Part shown: one piece after another, positions 12,618 to 22,692 of the stretch
Layout: the number at the start of each line of letters is the position of its first letter
Numbering within the stretch: the stretch's first letter is position 1
Assembly (NCBI GenBank): GCA_018671575.1
Contig: JABHHM010000026.1
Span: 1 to 39,908, forward strand
Reading direction: 5' to 3'
DNA: 39,908 bases
Origin: Methylococcales bacterium
GTDB lineage: Bacteria; Pseudomonadota; Gammaproteobacteria; JABHGC01
Notes under the pieces: model-generated
Database searches by the model: none
Told to the model about the DNA's origin: nothing
Seen by the model: the letters and a program-made list of their open reading frames with translations, nothing else
Position numbers and translations under genes: made by a program

Positions 12618-12964
12618 TGTCAGAACAAGACTTGACCGAAGTTGTTCAACTGGGCCAGTATTTTAACATTGATAAACACACATCTGGAAAAATACAATTT
12701 AAACTCAATCATGAAAAATTAAAACAAGTCCAGACATCCTCAGATAAAGCCGCCAAAACAATGGGGATTAATGAGGCTAAAATGTTTTTAAAAGCCTTAA
12801 ACGGTGTTGATGATATTCAGTTGAATATTTTTACGGCCTCATTAACAGTGACGTACCAAGAGAGTCAGATTCAGTCGCAGTGGTGGGATGATTGGGTGGC
12901 AGGTAATGAGTCTGCTGAATTGAATCAGTGGTTGTCAGACGCAATGAAACTTATGGATGGTTAA
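12617..12964 (+). CDS. small protein, possibly ferredoxin-fold/HMA2-like; translationally coupled to PiuC-like gene
   Basis: TAATG stop/start overlap with upstream gene; ALNGVDDIQLNIFTASLTVTYQ resembles the beta-alpha-beta core of HMA-like domains. Confidence 0.6.
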   Translation: MSEQDLTEVVQLGQYFNIDKHTSGKIQFKLNHEKLKQVQTSSDKAAKTMGINEAKMFLKALNGVDDIQLNIFTASLTVTYQESQIQSQWWDDWVAGNESAELNQWLSDAMKLMDG

Positions 12965-12965
12965 A

Positions 12966-13019
12966 GCTGAATTAAGTGGCTTGTCCGCTTCAATGATAAC
13001 TTATCCCCATGTGGGATAA
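12966..13019 (+). repeat. post-stop hairpin repeat, family C copy 2
   Basis: GCTGAATTAAGTGGCTTGTCCGCTTCAATGATAACTTATCCCCATGTGGGATAA; TTATCCC/GGGATAA stem. Confidence 0.75.
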
Positions 13020-13313
13020 TTTACACATATCTAAAATATAAGGTTGATTTCTGCTATATGTTTTCTATGCTTATAATACAATAGGAAAAAATAAGAATTA
13101 AATACATATAACATAATCTTTTATTACTTATCACAGAAAAATCATAATATTAATTTAAGGCATTGATATATTTGAGATTTATAATGTATCGGTGATCTGA
13201 CTGGTTCCATTTTATGCCATAAATGGGCGACTAAAAGAAACTATGCTTTGATTTATTTATCCTAATATTATAAAATAATAAATATCTAATAAATAACAAT
13301 CGGGAGAATGATA

Positions 13314-13568
13314 ATGTCAAAAGGGCAAAGCATACAGGATCCTTTTCTAAATACATTGCGAAAAGAGAGAATTCCAGTATCGATATTTTTGGTCAATGGC
13401 ATTAAATTACAGGGACAGGTTGAATCATTTGATCAATTTGTGGTATTGCTGAAAAATGCAGTCACACAAATGGTTTATAAGCATGCTATCTCTACAATTG
13501 TGCCATCCAGGAATGTCAAAATGTCATTAAATAATGATGATCCGCAGGATTCTATCGGAAATGTATAA
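13314..13568 (+). CDS. hfq: RNA chaperone Hfq
   Basis: [66 protein letters not shown]. Confidence 0.98.
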   Translation: MSKGQSIQDPFLNTLRKERIPVSIFLVNGIKLQGQVESFDQFVVLLKNAVTQMVYKHAISTIVPSRNVKMSLNNDDPQDSIGNV

Positions 13569-13598
13569 AATGATCCATTTATGTTGTTTTATTATGTA

Positions 13599-13630
13599 AG
13601 CAACACAATTTTTATTGTGTTGCTTTTTTT
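13599..13630 (+). terminator. Rho-independent terminator of hfq
   Basis: AGCAACACAA-TTTTTA-TTGTGTTGCT followed by a T-tract. Confidence 0.85.
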
Positions 13631-13771
13631 ATGTTTGATATCTATTTAGCCTTCCTTTTTTTAAATTTTCATCTCGTTTAAGTCTTTTTGAAACTTCTTC
13701 TAATTCTAGAATATTCACCTAATTTTCTATATAATACCGTCTTTTATCATTAGGTTAAACGGGTTGAAATT

Positions 13772-14779
13772 ATGCATTTTGTATTTGAATATCTTTTATT
13801 TATTGCTGAAGTCATTACTATTTTGGTGGGAATGTTGATGTTTGTTGGTGGCGTTATCGCATTGTCAAAAAAATCCAAAGAAGTTGATCCCTTATCTTTG
13901 GAAATTAAAAGTATCAACGATAAATACCATCAAATGAAATTGTCTATTTTGGATGCTGTTTTATCCAAGGAACAACTGAAAGAATTAAATAAAGAGGAAA
14001 AGAAACAGCAAAAACTAAAAGATAAAGAAAAAGAATCAAATAAAAATAGATTGTTTGTCATTGATTTTGATGGAGATATTAAAGCCTCAGAAGTCAATTG
14101 TTTGAGAGAAGCTGTCACGGCAATTTTGACCGTAGCCACCAAAGATGATCAGGTTTTACTGAGACTGGAAAGTGGTGGTGGTGTGGTTCATGGTTATGGT
14201 CTGGCGGCATCACAGTTGGCTCGGTTAAAAAGCCAGCAAATATTATTGACCATTGCGGTGGATAAAGTGGCTGCCAGTGGTGGTTATATGATGGCCGCAG
14301 TGGCTGATAAAATCATTGCCGCTCCCTTTGCCATATTGGGTTCAATTGGTGTGTTGGCTCAAATTCCAAATTTTCATAAGTTATTGAAAAAATATAATAT
14401 TGATTATGAACAGCACACAGCAGGAGAATACAAACGTACTTTAACCTTGTTTGGTGAGAATGATGACAAGGCACGAGAAAAACTACAAGAAGAATTAGAA
14501 GAGACTCATACTTTATTTAAAAGTTTTTTACTGGAACATCGTCCAGCATTAGACATGGAAAAAGTAGCGACAGGTGAGCATTGGTATGGAACCAATGCAT
14601 TGGAATTAAGTTTAATTGATGAAATTAAAACCAGTGATGACTTTATTATGTCGGCTTGTGATGAATCCGATGTGTTTGAAGTCAGTGTGGTTCAGCATAA
14701 ACATTGGTATGACAAGTTTAGTGATAACTTAACTAAAATGGCCGAATCGGTGGTGTCCAGGTTTAATTATGGAGGGTAG
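13772..14779 (+). CDS. sohB: inner membrane peptidase SohB (S49 family)
   Basis: N-terminal TM, LRLESGGGVVHGYGLAASQL, AVDKVAASGGYMMAAVADKI, GSIGVLAQIPNFHKLLKKYNIDYEQHTAGEYKRTLT. Confidence 0.95.
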   Translation: MHFVFEYLLFIAEVITILVGMLMFVGGVIALSKKSKEVDPLSLEIKSINDKYHQMKLSILDAVLSKEQLKELNKEEKKQQKLKDKEKESNKNRLFVIDFDGDIKASEVNCLREAVTAILTVATKDDQVLLRLESGGGVVHGYGLAASQLARLKSQQILLTIAVDKVAASGGYMMAAVADKIIAAPFAILGSIGVLAQIPNFHKLLKKYNIDYEQHTAGEYKRTLTLFGENDDKAREKLQEELEETHTLFKSFLLEHRPALDMEKVATGEHWYGTNALELSLIDEIKTSDDFIMSACDESDVFEVSVVQHKHWYDKFSDNLTKMAESVVSRFNYGG

Positions 14780-14782
14780 ATA

Positions 14783-16267
14783 ATGTTGACATTGAGTAAA
14801 ATAATAAGCTTTTTCCTAATAATTATAAGTAGTTTCTCGCTTCAAAATGTCATGGCTTATCCACTAGATGCCGACAAAGAAACAGGCATTGTTCGTCTGG
14901 AAGGGCGCAAGTTAGGTCAATCGACTAAAATTCAAGGTGTTGCCAAATTAACGATCGGTGCTTTATTGGAAAACCGACACATCCGTTTAAATTTACTGAA
15001 TCAAACATTGCCTAAATTACCATCTGCCAATCAATCACTGTCCACAGAAATTAAAAAAATTCTGGGTGAAGAGGCTGATCGTTATGGCGTTGCACTGTTG
15101 GATATTTCCAATCCAGCCAAGCCACTTTATGCTGAATATAATCCCAGAATAAAGTCCAACCCTGGCAGTGTTGGAAAGTTAATAGTGGCCATTAGTTTCT
15201 TTCAAATGTTGGCAGATGTTTATCCAAATGACATTGCCAGTAGAAAAAGAGTGTTAAAAGAAACATTGATTACGGCTGATCGTTTCATCTTAAAAGACCA
15301 TCACAAAGTCCCTTTTTGGACACCCGCAAAGAAAAAATTCAAACGACGTCCCATCAAGTTAAAAGATACTGCTTCTTTATGGACTTATTTAGATTGGATG
15401 TTATCCGCCAGTTCTAATGCAGCCGCCGCCATGATTCAACGAGAAATGATGTTGATTAAACACTTTGGCAAAGACTATCCTGTCGCTCAGTCAGACATCG
15501 ATGATTATTTTAACAATACGCCCAAAAGAGAATTAAGCAAAACCTTACAAACCATCATGCAAGGTTCATTAACCAATAATGGCATTGATGTTGCCCAATT
15601 TAGACAAGGCGGTTTTTTTACCCGAACAGGTAAACACAAAGTACCTGGAACTAACAGCACTATGAACAGTAAAGAATTGCTGACTTTTTTGTTTCTATTG
15701 GAGCAAGGCAAAATCGTTGATAAATTCTCTAGTCTGGAAATTAAACGACTACTGTACATGACCAAAAAACGCATTCGTTACGCCTCATCTCCTGCCCTTT
15801 ATAAATCCGCTGTTTATTACAAATCAGGCTCACTTTATAGTTGCCGACCCAAAGGTTGTCGCCACAAATATACAGGTTCTGCCTATAATTATATGAACTC
15901 AGTGGCTATCATTGAAACCGTTGCGGGTACGTCTGAAATTGTTTATTTGGTGGCATTGACATCCAATGTATTAAAGAAAAATTCAGCCGTTGCTCATCAA
16001 TCATTAGCCACAAAAATTCATGAATTTATTGTTGATTTTCATGCCAATAAACCCAGTTTAAAAGAAAAGTTTGTATTCAATGTGATTGCAAAACCGCAAC
16101 GTGCCAGAGTTAAAATAATGAACATAAAACCTCGGTTTCGCTCTGGAATGAAGTTGACTGAAGGACATTATTTATTAAAAGTGACTCGACGAGGCTATAA
16201 AAGTTATAAAAAATGGATTGATTTATCCAGAAACAAAACAGTCTTGGTCGATTTGGTTAAAAAATGA
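14783..16267 (+). CDS. exported serine hydrolase of beta-lactamase/PBP fold with C-terminal PEGA-like domain
   Basis: Signal peptide; SVGK (SxxK) in NPGSVGKLIVAISFFQM, SSN (SxN) in MLSASSNAAAAMI, KSGS in YYKSGSLYS; C-terminal RARVKIMNIKPRFRSGMKLTEGHYLLKVTRRGYKSYKKWIDL is PEGA-like. Confidence 0.72.
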   Translation: MLTLSKIISFFLIIISSFSLQNVMAYPLDADKETGIVRLEGRKLGQSTKIQGVAKLTIGALLENRHIRLNLLNQTLPKLPSANQSLSTEIKKILGEEADRYGVALLDISNPAKPLYAEYNPRIKSNPGSVGKLIVAISFFQMLADVYPNDIASRKRVLKETLITADRFILKDHHKVPFWTPAKKKFKRRPIKLKDTASLWTYLDWMLSASSNAAAAMIQREMMLIKHFGKDYPVAQSDIDDYFNNTPKRELSKTLQTIMQGSLTNNGIDVAQFRQGGFFTRTGKHKVPGTNSTMNSKELLTFLFLLEQGKIVDKFSSLEIKRLLYMTKKRIRYASSPALYKSAVYYKSGSLYSCRPKGCRHKYTGSAYNYMNSVAIIETVAGTSEIVYLVALTSNVLKKNSAVAHQSLATKIHEFIVDFHANKPSLKEKFVFNVIAKPQRARVKIMNIKPRFRSGMKLTEGHYLLKVTRRGYKSYKKWIDLSRNKTVLVDLVKK

Positions 16268-16332
16268 CAAGAGAGATGAAATTTATCGAATCTTATGCAT
16301 CAGTCATTTGAAGGTGAAGTGAAGTGGAATTA

Positions 16333-16363
16333 AGAAGGGGAAATTATTTCGTGCCCGTTCTAA
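16333..16363. repeat. short intergenic repeat (family D)
   Basis: AAGGGGAAATTATTTCGTGCCCGTTCTAAGG resembles 39715-39745 (CGGAAAGTTATTTTGTACCCGTTCCTATAAG). Confidence 0.45.
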
Positions 16364-16379
16364 GGCAATTTACTGCTTT

Positions 16380-19300
16380 TTAAAAATTAATGGTTGTTGT
16401 TTGTAAATGGTCAAATATTGGGTTTAATAAGGTTTCAGCTGTGACCGTAAAGTCATCATCTATGGGTGAATTTTTTTGATGATATAGCGTGTGATAATAG
16501 GGGGAGCTGAATTCAGGCGAAACACCTCCTTGCCAGACTTGCTCTGCTTGATAAAGTGCTTTGTGATGATCATTGCCTTTGTGTTTTTGTTCAATATATT
16601 TGAAAGATGATTTTGGGAAAAAATTGAGAGGTTGGCTTAACCCTTGCCAATAAAATTTCAGTAATTGTTGTAGATATTGTTCTGGGTTATCCACTTCATT
16701 AAATTGAAGCTGTTGTTTTTTTGCCAGATGAATGCTGATCTTGGGTTGCTCATTCTGCAGCTGACAAAGTAGCACTAAATGTTTGATCCAAAGTTGTAAG
16801 TAATCTTGTGGTTTTAAATCAGCATAACGTGACTGCAATAAATGTGAATGAGTTAAATTGGATAATTGCCCGTGAAGCACTAAGTCATCTAGGGATAAAT
16901 CTATCATCAAGGGGGCAATGGCATTTTGTTGGTGTTGTTGCTGAATGCGGTTAAATTCTGCAATGTCGGTGATTACATGGCGTACTGTGTTTTGTCCAAA
17001 TTCATCATAAGGTAAACGTCCGCTGGCTTTTAAGTGTTCTCCCAATTGCTCTATCTTGTGTCCATCAATGATTTGTTCCAGCATGGATTGGTTGAGGAGA
17101 TAGCTTTCTAAATTATCCAATGAAAAAGGCTCTGTGTCATTGCTAACCGACCTGTTTTCATTGAATTGAACTCCCAAACGATGAATGAAAAAATATTTTA
17201 CGGGATGTTTATAAAATTGAATGAGGTCATCAAGTTCAACCTGTTTAAAGTCGTTGGTTGGCGGGGTTAATGGTGATGTTTTGATTTTTTCGGGGTGATT
17301 TTTATTTTGAAATAGCCATTCATTGGCATAGCTAAAAAAGTTTGAACTGGCTTCAAAGTAGGCAGTATTAAAAGGTTGTAAGGGATGTTCTGTTATTAAA
17401 TTATTTTGTAATGCTTCGTTTAGCGCAAAATTTTCAATAATGTATTCAGTCAGCTCATTGACCAAAGATGAAGGAGAAATCAGGGTGTTATCAATAATAT
17501 TACGCCCAATATAACTGATATAAAATGTTTGTCTGGCAGACAATAAACATTCCAAAAATAAATAACGATCGTCCTGCCTTTTTGAACGATCACCTAAGCG
17601 TTGATTGTTTGCCATTAAGTCAAAGCCCGTTGGTTTATTGATTCGTGGAAATTTTCCATCGTTCAATCCCATCAGACAAACGACTTTAAACGGAATACTG
17701 CGCATAGGTAGCATCGTACAAAAGGTAATTTGTCCCGTCATGAATCGGTTGCCATGACTGATGTTATCAATCCGTTTGGTTAAGTGTGTTTGCATGACTT
17801 TTAGACAAATGGGGGATTCATGATCAGCCTGTTTAACCTGATCTGAAATATCAATGATGATATCCCGTAATAATTGAAAAACCGATGTGTTTTGGTCATC
17901 TTCCTCAAAAAAATGGTTAAGAATGGATTGTAATACCTCATTCCATTTCAGTGCCGAGTGATTGATGGATAGTTTTTGTCGTAACTGACTCAGTTGGCGT
18001 ATGAAATGCTGTAGTTTGCCAATTTCTTCTGCTTCTGAGCTACTGAATACGGGGTAAGGCAGTTGTTGATTGAATAATGATGCGGTGTCAGGCATGGCAA
18101 TGCCTAACAATAATCGCTCTAAACCAAATTGCCAGGTATTTTCATCGGTTGCTGGGCAATCGAATGCTTGTTTAGAATGACCGTCTTCTCCCCAACGAAT
18201 ACCTGCTTGTTGACAGGTGTTTTTTAATCGACTGATGGCTGATTTATTGAGTTGAAAGCGTTTAAGTATGTTTTCTGAATCCAGTAAACTAAAAATATCT
18301 GAAAAATTAAAACGACTGTGGGAGATGTTGAGTAGTTGAAAAAATTGAGGTGTGATTTCATGTTCTTGATGAACTGATCTGTCGGCAATTGACCACGGTA
18401 AATAATGATCGCTGGTGCCAAAAACAGCTTCAATATAAGGAATGTAATCATTGATGTCGGGTGTCATGACAATGATGTTATGTGGTTTTAAGCTGGGTGT
18501 TTGTTCAAATAATGCCAGTAATTGATCATGTAAAACTTCTATTTCTCGAAGTGGGCTATGGCAACAGTGAATTTGTAGGCTGTTGTCTGAGTCTTCAATG
18601 ATTGGTAAGGCTTTGTCAAAAGGAAGTTCAGTTTGTTCAAATAAATCATTGTCCGTGTTTGTTTCATTAATGACTTGCTGACGATCAAGTAAATAGAGAA
18701 TATCGGTTTGAATGTATTCTAGTAGATTTGTAACCGTTGGTTCAACATAGGTTTCTTGGTCGAGACAATCATATTGGTGTAATTGTTGTTGAAAATCTTT
18801 CCCCAGTTGCCCCATGGATGCCAGTAGAGGATGTCCAACGGAGTAATGTTCCAGTGACATTGATTGGCAATGCAGTTTGCGTAATTGTTTGATACGGACA
18901 ATGGATTTTTTGGTAATGATATCTCCCCAAAATTGTAAACAGGGGTTTAACATGAATAAATGCACGTCACATTGTTCAGATATTTGGTTAAAAACTTCTA
19001 AATGAGCGGGAGGTAAGGCTGAAATACCAAAAATAGACAGTCTTTCAGGGAGTTTGTTGTTATTTAATTGTCCCTGTTGGCATTGTTCGATGAAATCATG
19101 TAGAACATTGGCTCGATGTGGTAATTTCTTATTTTCAACGATGGCTCGCCATAACTGTGCTTGCCAGTGTTCGTCATTACCCGACTCCCAGTTCATAATC
19201 CAGTCAGGTCTGAATACCATGTACTGATCAAAAATATCAACTATTTTACAGGCAAGTTGATAGAGTTTGAATTCATCATATTCAGTTGTCAAATATTGTT

Positions 19301-19634
19301 GAATGATTGAAAATTCTTTTTTATCCAGATGGCGAGGTAGTAATTCAATGATTTTCCAAACCAGAATGTCTTTATCAAATGACGTGTTGTCAGGTATGTT
19401 TTGTAGTTGAGACTGGAAAATTTTCCACACAAAAGAGGCTGGAAAGGGATATTCAATATTGGCTGCAATAGATTGCTTAGTAGCCAGTTGCATAGACAGC
19501 CAGCGTGACATTCCCTGGCTTTGGACAATAATCGTTTCTGCTTCAAACACATTGTTGAGAGTCTTTTGTTCGATAGTATCGACAAGTTGTTCGAATAGAG
19601 CTTCTAGCCGATTGCTATGGTATAAGTTGATCAA
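16380..19634 (-). CDS. recC: exodeoxyribonuclease V gamma subunit RecC
   Basis: 1084 aa; MINLYHSNRLEALFEQL, ETIIVQSQGMSRWLSMQLA, FGISALPPAHLEVF, FCTMLPMRSIPFKVVCLMGLNDGKFPR. Confidence 0.95.
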   Translation of the reverse strand: MINLYHSNRLEALFEQLVDTIEQKTLNNVFEAETIIVQSQGMSRWLSMQLATKQSIAANIEYPFPASFVWKIFQSQLQNIPDNTSFDKDILVWKIIELLPRHLDKKEFSIIQQYLTTEYDEFKLYQLACKIVDIFDQYMVFRPDWIMNWESGNDEHWQAQLWRAIVENKKLPHRANVLHDFIEQCQQGQLNNNKLPERLSIFGISALPPAHLEVFNQISEQCDVHLFMLNPCLQFWGDIITKKSIVRIKQLRKLHCQSMSLEHYSVGHPLLASMGQLGKDFQQQLHQYDCLDQETYVEPTVTNLLEYIQTDILYLLDRQQVINETNTDNDLFEQTELPFDKALPIIEDSDNSLQIHCCHSPLREIEVLHDQLLALFEQTPSLKPHNIIVMTPDINDYIPYIEAVFGTSDHYLPWSIADRSVHQEHEITPQFFQLLNISHSRFNFSDIFSLLDSENILKRFQLNKSAISRLKNTCQQAGIRWGEDGHSKQAFDCPATDENTWQFGLERLLLGIAMPDTASLFNQQLPYPVFSSSEAEEIGKLQHFIRQLSQLRQKLSINHSALKWNEVLQSILNHFFEEDDQNTSVFQLLRDIIIDISDQVKQADHESPICLKVMQTHLTKRIDNISHGNRFMTGQITFCTMLPMRSIPFKVVCLMGLNDGKFPRINKPTGFDLMANNQRLGDRSKRQDDRYLFLECLLSARQTFYISYIGRNIIDNTLISPSSLVNELTEYIIENFALNEALQNNLITEHPLQPFNTAYFEASSNFFSYANEWLFQNKNHPEKIKTSPLTPPTNDFKQVELDDLIQFYKHPVKYFFIHRLGVQFNENRSVSNDTEPFSLDNLESYLLNQSMLEQIIDGHKIEQLGEHLKASGRLPYDEFGQNTVRHVITDIAEFNRIQQQHQQNAIAPLMIDLSLDDLVLHGQLSNLTHSHLLQSRYADLKPQDYLQLWIKHLVLLCQLQNEQPKISIHLAKKQQLQFNEVDNPEQYLQQLLKFYWQGLSQPLNFFPKSSFKYIEQKHKGNDHHKALYQAEQVWQGGVSPEFSSPYYHTLYHQKNSPIDDDFTVTAETLLNPIFDHLQTTTINF

Positions 19635-19676
19635 TGTGTATGGGGTCTCTGGGTGAACATTATTATTTTAACATAA

Positions 19677-19833
19677 GGGGAGGCGAAATAAATAAATGTC
19701 CAAATTGTGCAGGATTTTTGTTCGCCTTTGAGGAGCGAAAAATAGGCGTATAGTCGAATTACACAACTATTTTTGCAACAAAAAAGCGGACAAAAATACA
19801 AGCAAGTTGGATGTTTATTTGTTGCGCATCCCC
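19677..19833 (+). repeat. MITE-like element, family B copy 2
   Basis: GGGGAGGCGAAATAAATAAATGTCCAA...TTGGATGTTTATTTGTTGCGCATCCCC: terminal inverted repeats, flanked by TAA on both sides (19674-19676, 19834-19836). Confidence 0.85.
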
Positions 19834-19855
19834 TAATTATGCTCAGCTACTTATT

Positions 19856-20989
19856 CTACAGCATTCGGTCATCCAACTGAAAATCAGAAAAATCATCTTC
19901 AGACTGTGAGACAGTTTCATCTTCTTGCTGAGAAAGTTTGAGTTTAAGTTTTAAATCACTGTTGGCATCAGAGTTATATAATGCTTCTTCTTCAGATATT
20001 TTACCTTGTTTAAAGAGTCGATAGAGTGATTGATCAAAAGTCATGATGCCTTTTTCACCTTTGGTTTCATTCATCGCAGGCATTATTTCATCTAAATCAC
20101 CTTTTTCAATCAATTCCCTAATATACGGTGTGGGTTGCATAATTTCAAGGGCTGCAACTCGTTTCATGTTTTGACCAACCACCAGTCGTTGACAAACAAT
20201 GGCAACTAAATTCATTGATAAGTCCATCAGTATCCGAACATGGTTTTCAGGGGGGAAGAATCCCAAAACTCTTTCCAGTGCTTGTACGCAATTATTGGCG
20301 TGTAAGGTTGATAAGCAGAGGTGTCCTGATTTAGCATAAGAAATAGTGTGTGACATGGCTTCTTTATCTCTGATCTCACCCACCAAAATCACATCAGGGG
20401 CTTCACGCATGGCGTTGATTAAAGCGTTGTGAAATGAATGTGTATCCACGCCAACTTCTCGTTGGTCCACAATGGATAATTTGTACGGATGGACATATTC
20501 TATTGGGTCTTCAATGGTAAGAATATGACCACTACTATGGCTGTTACGATAATCAATCATGGAGGCGAGGGTGGTTGATTTACCTGAACCTGTTGAGCCA
20601 ACCACCAAAATTAAGCCATGTTTACTCATGGCGATTTCGCCTAAGTGACTGGGTAAATTTAAGTTTTTTAAATTGGGTATTTCACCTTTAATATAACGCA
20701 CCACAAAAGCAATGTGGCCTTTTTGTTTGTAGACGTTGAGTCTGAATCTTTCGCCACCTAAAGCCGTAAAACCGATATTTAACTCGAGTTCTTCTTCAAA
20801 TTGGTCAATTTGTCCTTCACTCATCATTGAAAAAGCAATCTCTCTAACAACATTGGGCAGTAATGGGTTTTTGCCAATGGGATTTAATAAGCCTTCTACT
20901 TTGATGTGTGCTGGCGCGCCAACACTAAAAAATAAATCAGAAGCTTCTTTTTCTACCATCATTTTTAGAAAATGTTTGATATCTGCCAT
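19856..20989 (-). CDS. pilU: PilT/PilU-family type IV pilus ATPase, PilU-like
   Basis: Walker A VVGSTGSGKSTT, EAPDVILVGEIRD, CLSTLHANN, LVVGQNMKRVAALEIM. Confidence 0.9.
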   Translation of the reverse strand: MADIKHFLKMMVEKEASDLFFSVGAPAHIKVEGLLNPIGKNPLLPNVVREIAFSMMSEGQIDQFEEELELNIGFTALGGERFRLNVYKQKGHIAFVVRYIKGEIPNLKNLNLPSHLGEIAMSKHGLILVVGSTGSGKSTTLASMIDYRNSHSSGHILTIEDPIEYVHPYKLSIVDQREVGVDTHSFHNALINAMREAPDVILVGEIRDKEAMSHTISYAKSGHLCLSTLHANNCVQALERVLGFFPPENHVRILMDLSMNLVAIVCQRLVVGQNMKRVAALEIMQPTPYIRELIEKGDLDEIMPAMNETKGEKGIMTFDQSLYRLFKQGKISEEEALYNSDANSDLKLKLKLSQQEDETVSQSEDDFSDFQLDDRML

Positions 20990-21124
20990 GTTGTTGTCAT
21001 CCTAATGTTGATACATATATTTAAAGACTAGCAAAGTAAATAATCTAGTCATCTATTACTCAAACTATTTTTAATTATTTACTCAAGGTTTCGATAAGAT
21101 GAACGATAAATAAAGGTATGAGGA

Positions 21125-21367
21125 ATGCTAAAATTTAAGAAAATTAACAGGGGAATAATGATGAAAAATAATGCAGATGCAATATCGTTGAGTAATCAAG
21201 GGCTTGATCGATTAGTAAATGATTTGTTGATGAGTAATGACTCAGGTGGTTTTCATCAAGACTATTTGCGAGCTAAAAAACAAGTTGGAGTCATTGCTTC
21301 ATCAGTTGAAGTTTTTAAATTACTTTATCTAGGCCATAAAACAACTAAAACATTCTTGGTGCATTGA
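21125..21367 (+). CDS. small hypothetical protein (start may be ATG at 21161 or 21164)
   Basis: Intergenic ORF with AGGGGAATA before the MMKNNADAIS start; no family recognised. Confidence 0.35.
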   Translation: MLKFKKINRGIMMKNNADAISLSNQGLDRLVNDLLMSNDSGGFHQDYLRAKKQVGVIASSVEVFKLLYLGHKTTKTFLVH

Positions 21368-21446
21368 ATTGTGACTTGAATAATTGTTCTCTAACGGGAC
21401 GCTTTTAATCTTTATTAATATACAAAAAATTTACTAAATTTATTTA

Positions 21447-21486
21447 ACCATGAAGATAATGAAGAAAAGCGTCATGTCTTCATGGT
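21447..21486. repeat. ATGAAG/CTTCAT palindromic repeat, family F
   Basis: ACCATGAAGATAATGAAGAAAAGCGTCATGTCTTCATGGT: 10-bp perfect inverted ends. Confidence 0.7.
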
Positions 21487-21541
21487 AAAAATTAAAATTC
21501 AGAAACTTCATTTTAAGGATGTTTTAAAAATAATGCTCACT

Positions 21542-21563
21542 GTAAATAGGTGGTCATAATTAT
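21542..21563. repeat. solo terminal fragment of family E element
   Basis: TAAATAGGTGGTCATAATTATG vs TAAGTAGGTGACCATAATTAT at 39744. Confidence 0.4.
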
Positions 21564-21569
21564 GAATGT

Positions 21570-22508
21570 CTATGGCATATCATTAATTTCCGCACCTTCT
21601 TTCTCGACTGGCATTAAGTCTTCTTTGCTGATACCCATGCGTAAAATGGTCGTGCTGGCAATGTAAATTGAAGAGTAAGTTCCAATAAAAACACCAATAA
21701 TCAACGCAAAAGCAAATGCGTGAATAATTTCTCCGCCCAAAAAGAATAGCGAAAGTAGTACCAGTAATGTGGTCATGGATGTCATCAAGGTTCTTGATAA
21801 GGTTTGATTTAATGAGGTGTTAATGATTTCGGTCGGAGAGCCTTTTCTTATTTTTCTAAAGTTTTCACGAATTCGGTCAAAGACCACGATGGTGTCATTG
21901 AGTGAGTAACCTATGACCGCCAGGATTGCGGCTAACACCGATAGATCAAAATTTATTTGCGTGACTGAAAATACACCCAAAGTAATAATGACATCATGAA
22001 CCAATGCAGTGACAGAACCAATAGCAAAGCGGTATTCAAAGCGTACTGCGACATAAATGAGTATGCAAATCAACGCATATAACATGGCGAGTGCGCCATT
22101 TTCTTTGAGTTCTTTACCAACTTGAGGGCCGACAAATTCAACACGGCGCATGTCTATTTTACCCATGTTGCTGGTTTTTAGAATGTCGAGTATTTCTTCA
22201 CTGATTTCTGCAGGTTTTTTGGCATCTGTTTTGGGTAATCGAATCAATGCTTCTCTCGATGTACCAAAATTCTGAACGGAGGCATCTTTATATTTTGATG
22301 CCGTCAAAAGGTCTCGAATTTTTTCAAGGGGTGCGGCTTGTTGAAAACCAACTTCTATCAATGTGCCCCCTGTAAAGTCGATGCCAAAGTTAAAGCCTCG
22401 AATAGAAATGGTTAAAATGGAAATAATAATTAACGCACCAGATATCATCATGGCGGTTTTTTGTTTTTCCATAAAATTAAAATGCGTTTTTGTTGCTAAG
22501 AGTTGCAT
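21570..22508 (-). CDS. secF: protein translocase subunit SecF
   Basis: GFNFGIDFTGGTLIEV, ALVHDVIITLGVF, GYSLNDTIVVFDRIREN. Confidence 0.97.
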   Translation of the reverse strand: MQLLATKTHFNFMEKQKTAMMISGALIIISILTISIRGFNFGIDFTGGTLIEVGFQQAAPLEKIRDLLTASKYKDASVQNFGTSREALIRLPKTDAKKPAEISEEILDILKTSNMGKIDMRRVEFVGPQVGKELKENGALAMLYALICILIYVAVRFEYRFAIGSVTALVHDVIITLGVFSVTQINFDLSVLAAILAVIGYSLNDTIVVFDRIRENFRKIRKGSPTEIINTSLNQTLSRTLMTSMTTLLVLLSLFFLGGEIIHAFAFALIIGVFIGTYSSIYIASTTILRMGISKEDLMPVEKEGAEINDMP

Positions 22509-22605
22509 TGGTTAAAGCCTTTTCTGAAATTTGTGTTCGGAATATTGTTAAGCATGATGTCCTAATGGGTAAATTTTTGAATGCTTGGACATTGAATAAT
22601 TTTTA

Positions 22606-22647
22606 ACCCATGAAATCATGAAGACTAAACTTAATGCCTTCATGGTA
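22606..22647. repeat. ATGAAG/CTTCAT palindromic repeat, family F
   Basis: ACCCATGAAATCATGAAGACTAAACTTAATGCCTTCATGGT between secD and secF. Confidence 0.6.
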
Positions 22648-22692
22648 GAAATAAAAACATCTATAATTTAAAAACTTTATTTTGCTGATAAT

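Noticed and set aside
16380-21003. Linking recC and pilU into one functional system
   Set aside because: Both are ordinary chromosomal genes separated by a MITE; adjacency appears incidental, and recB/recD are not in the window.
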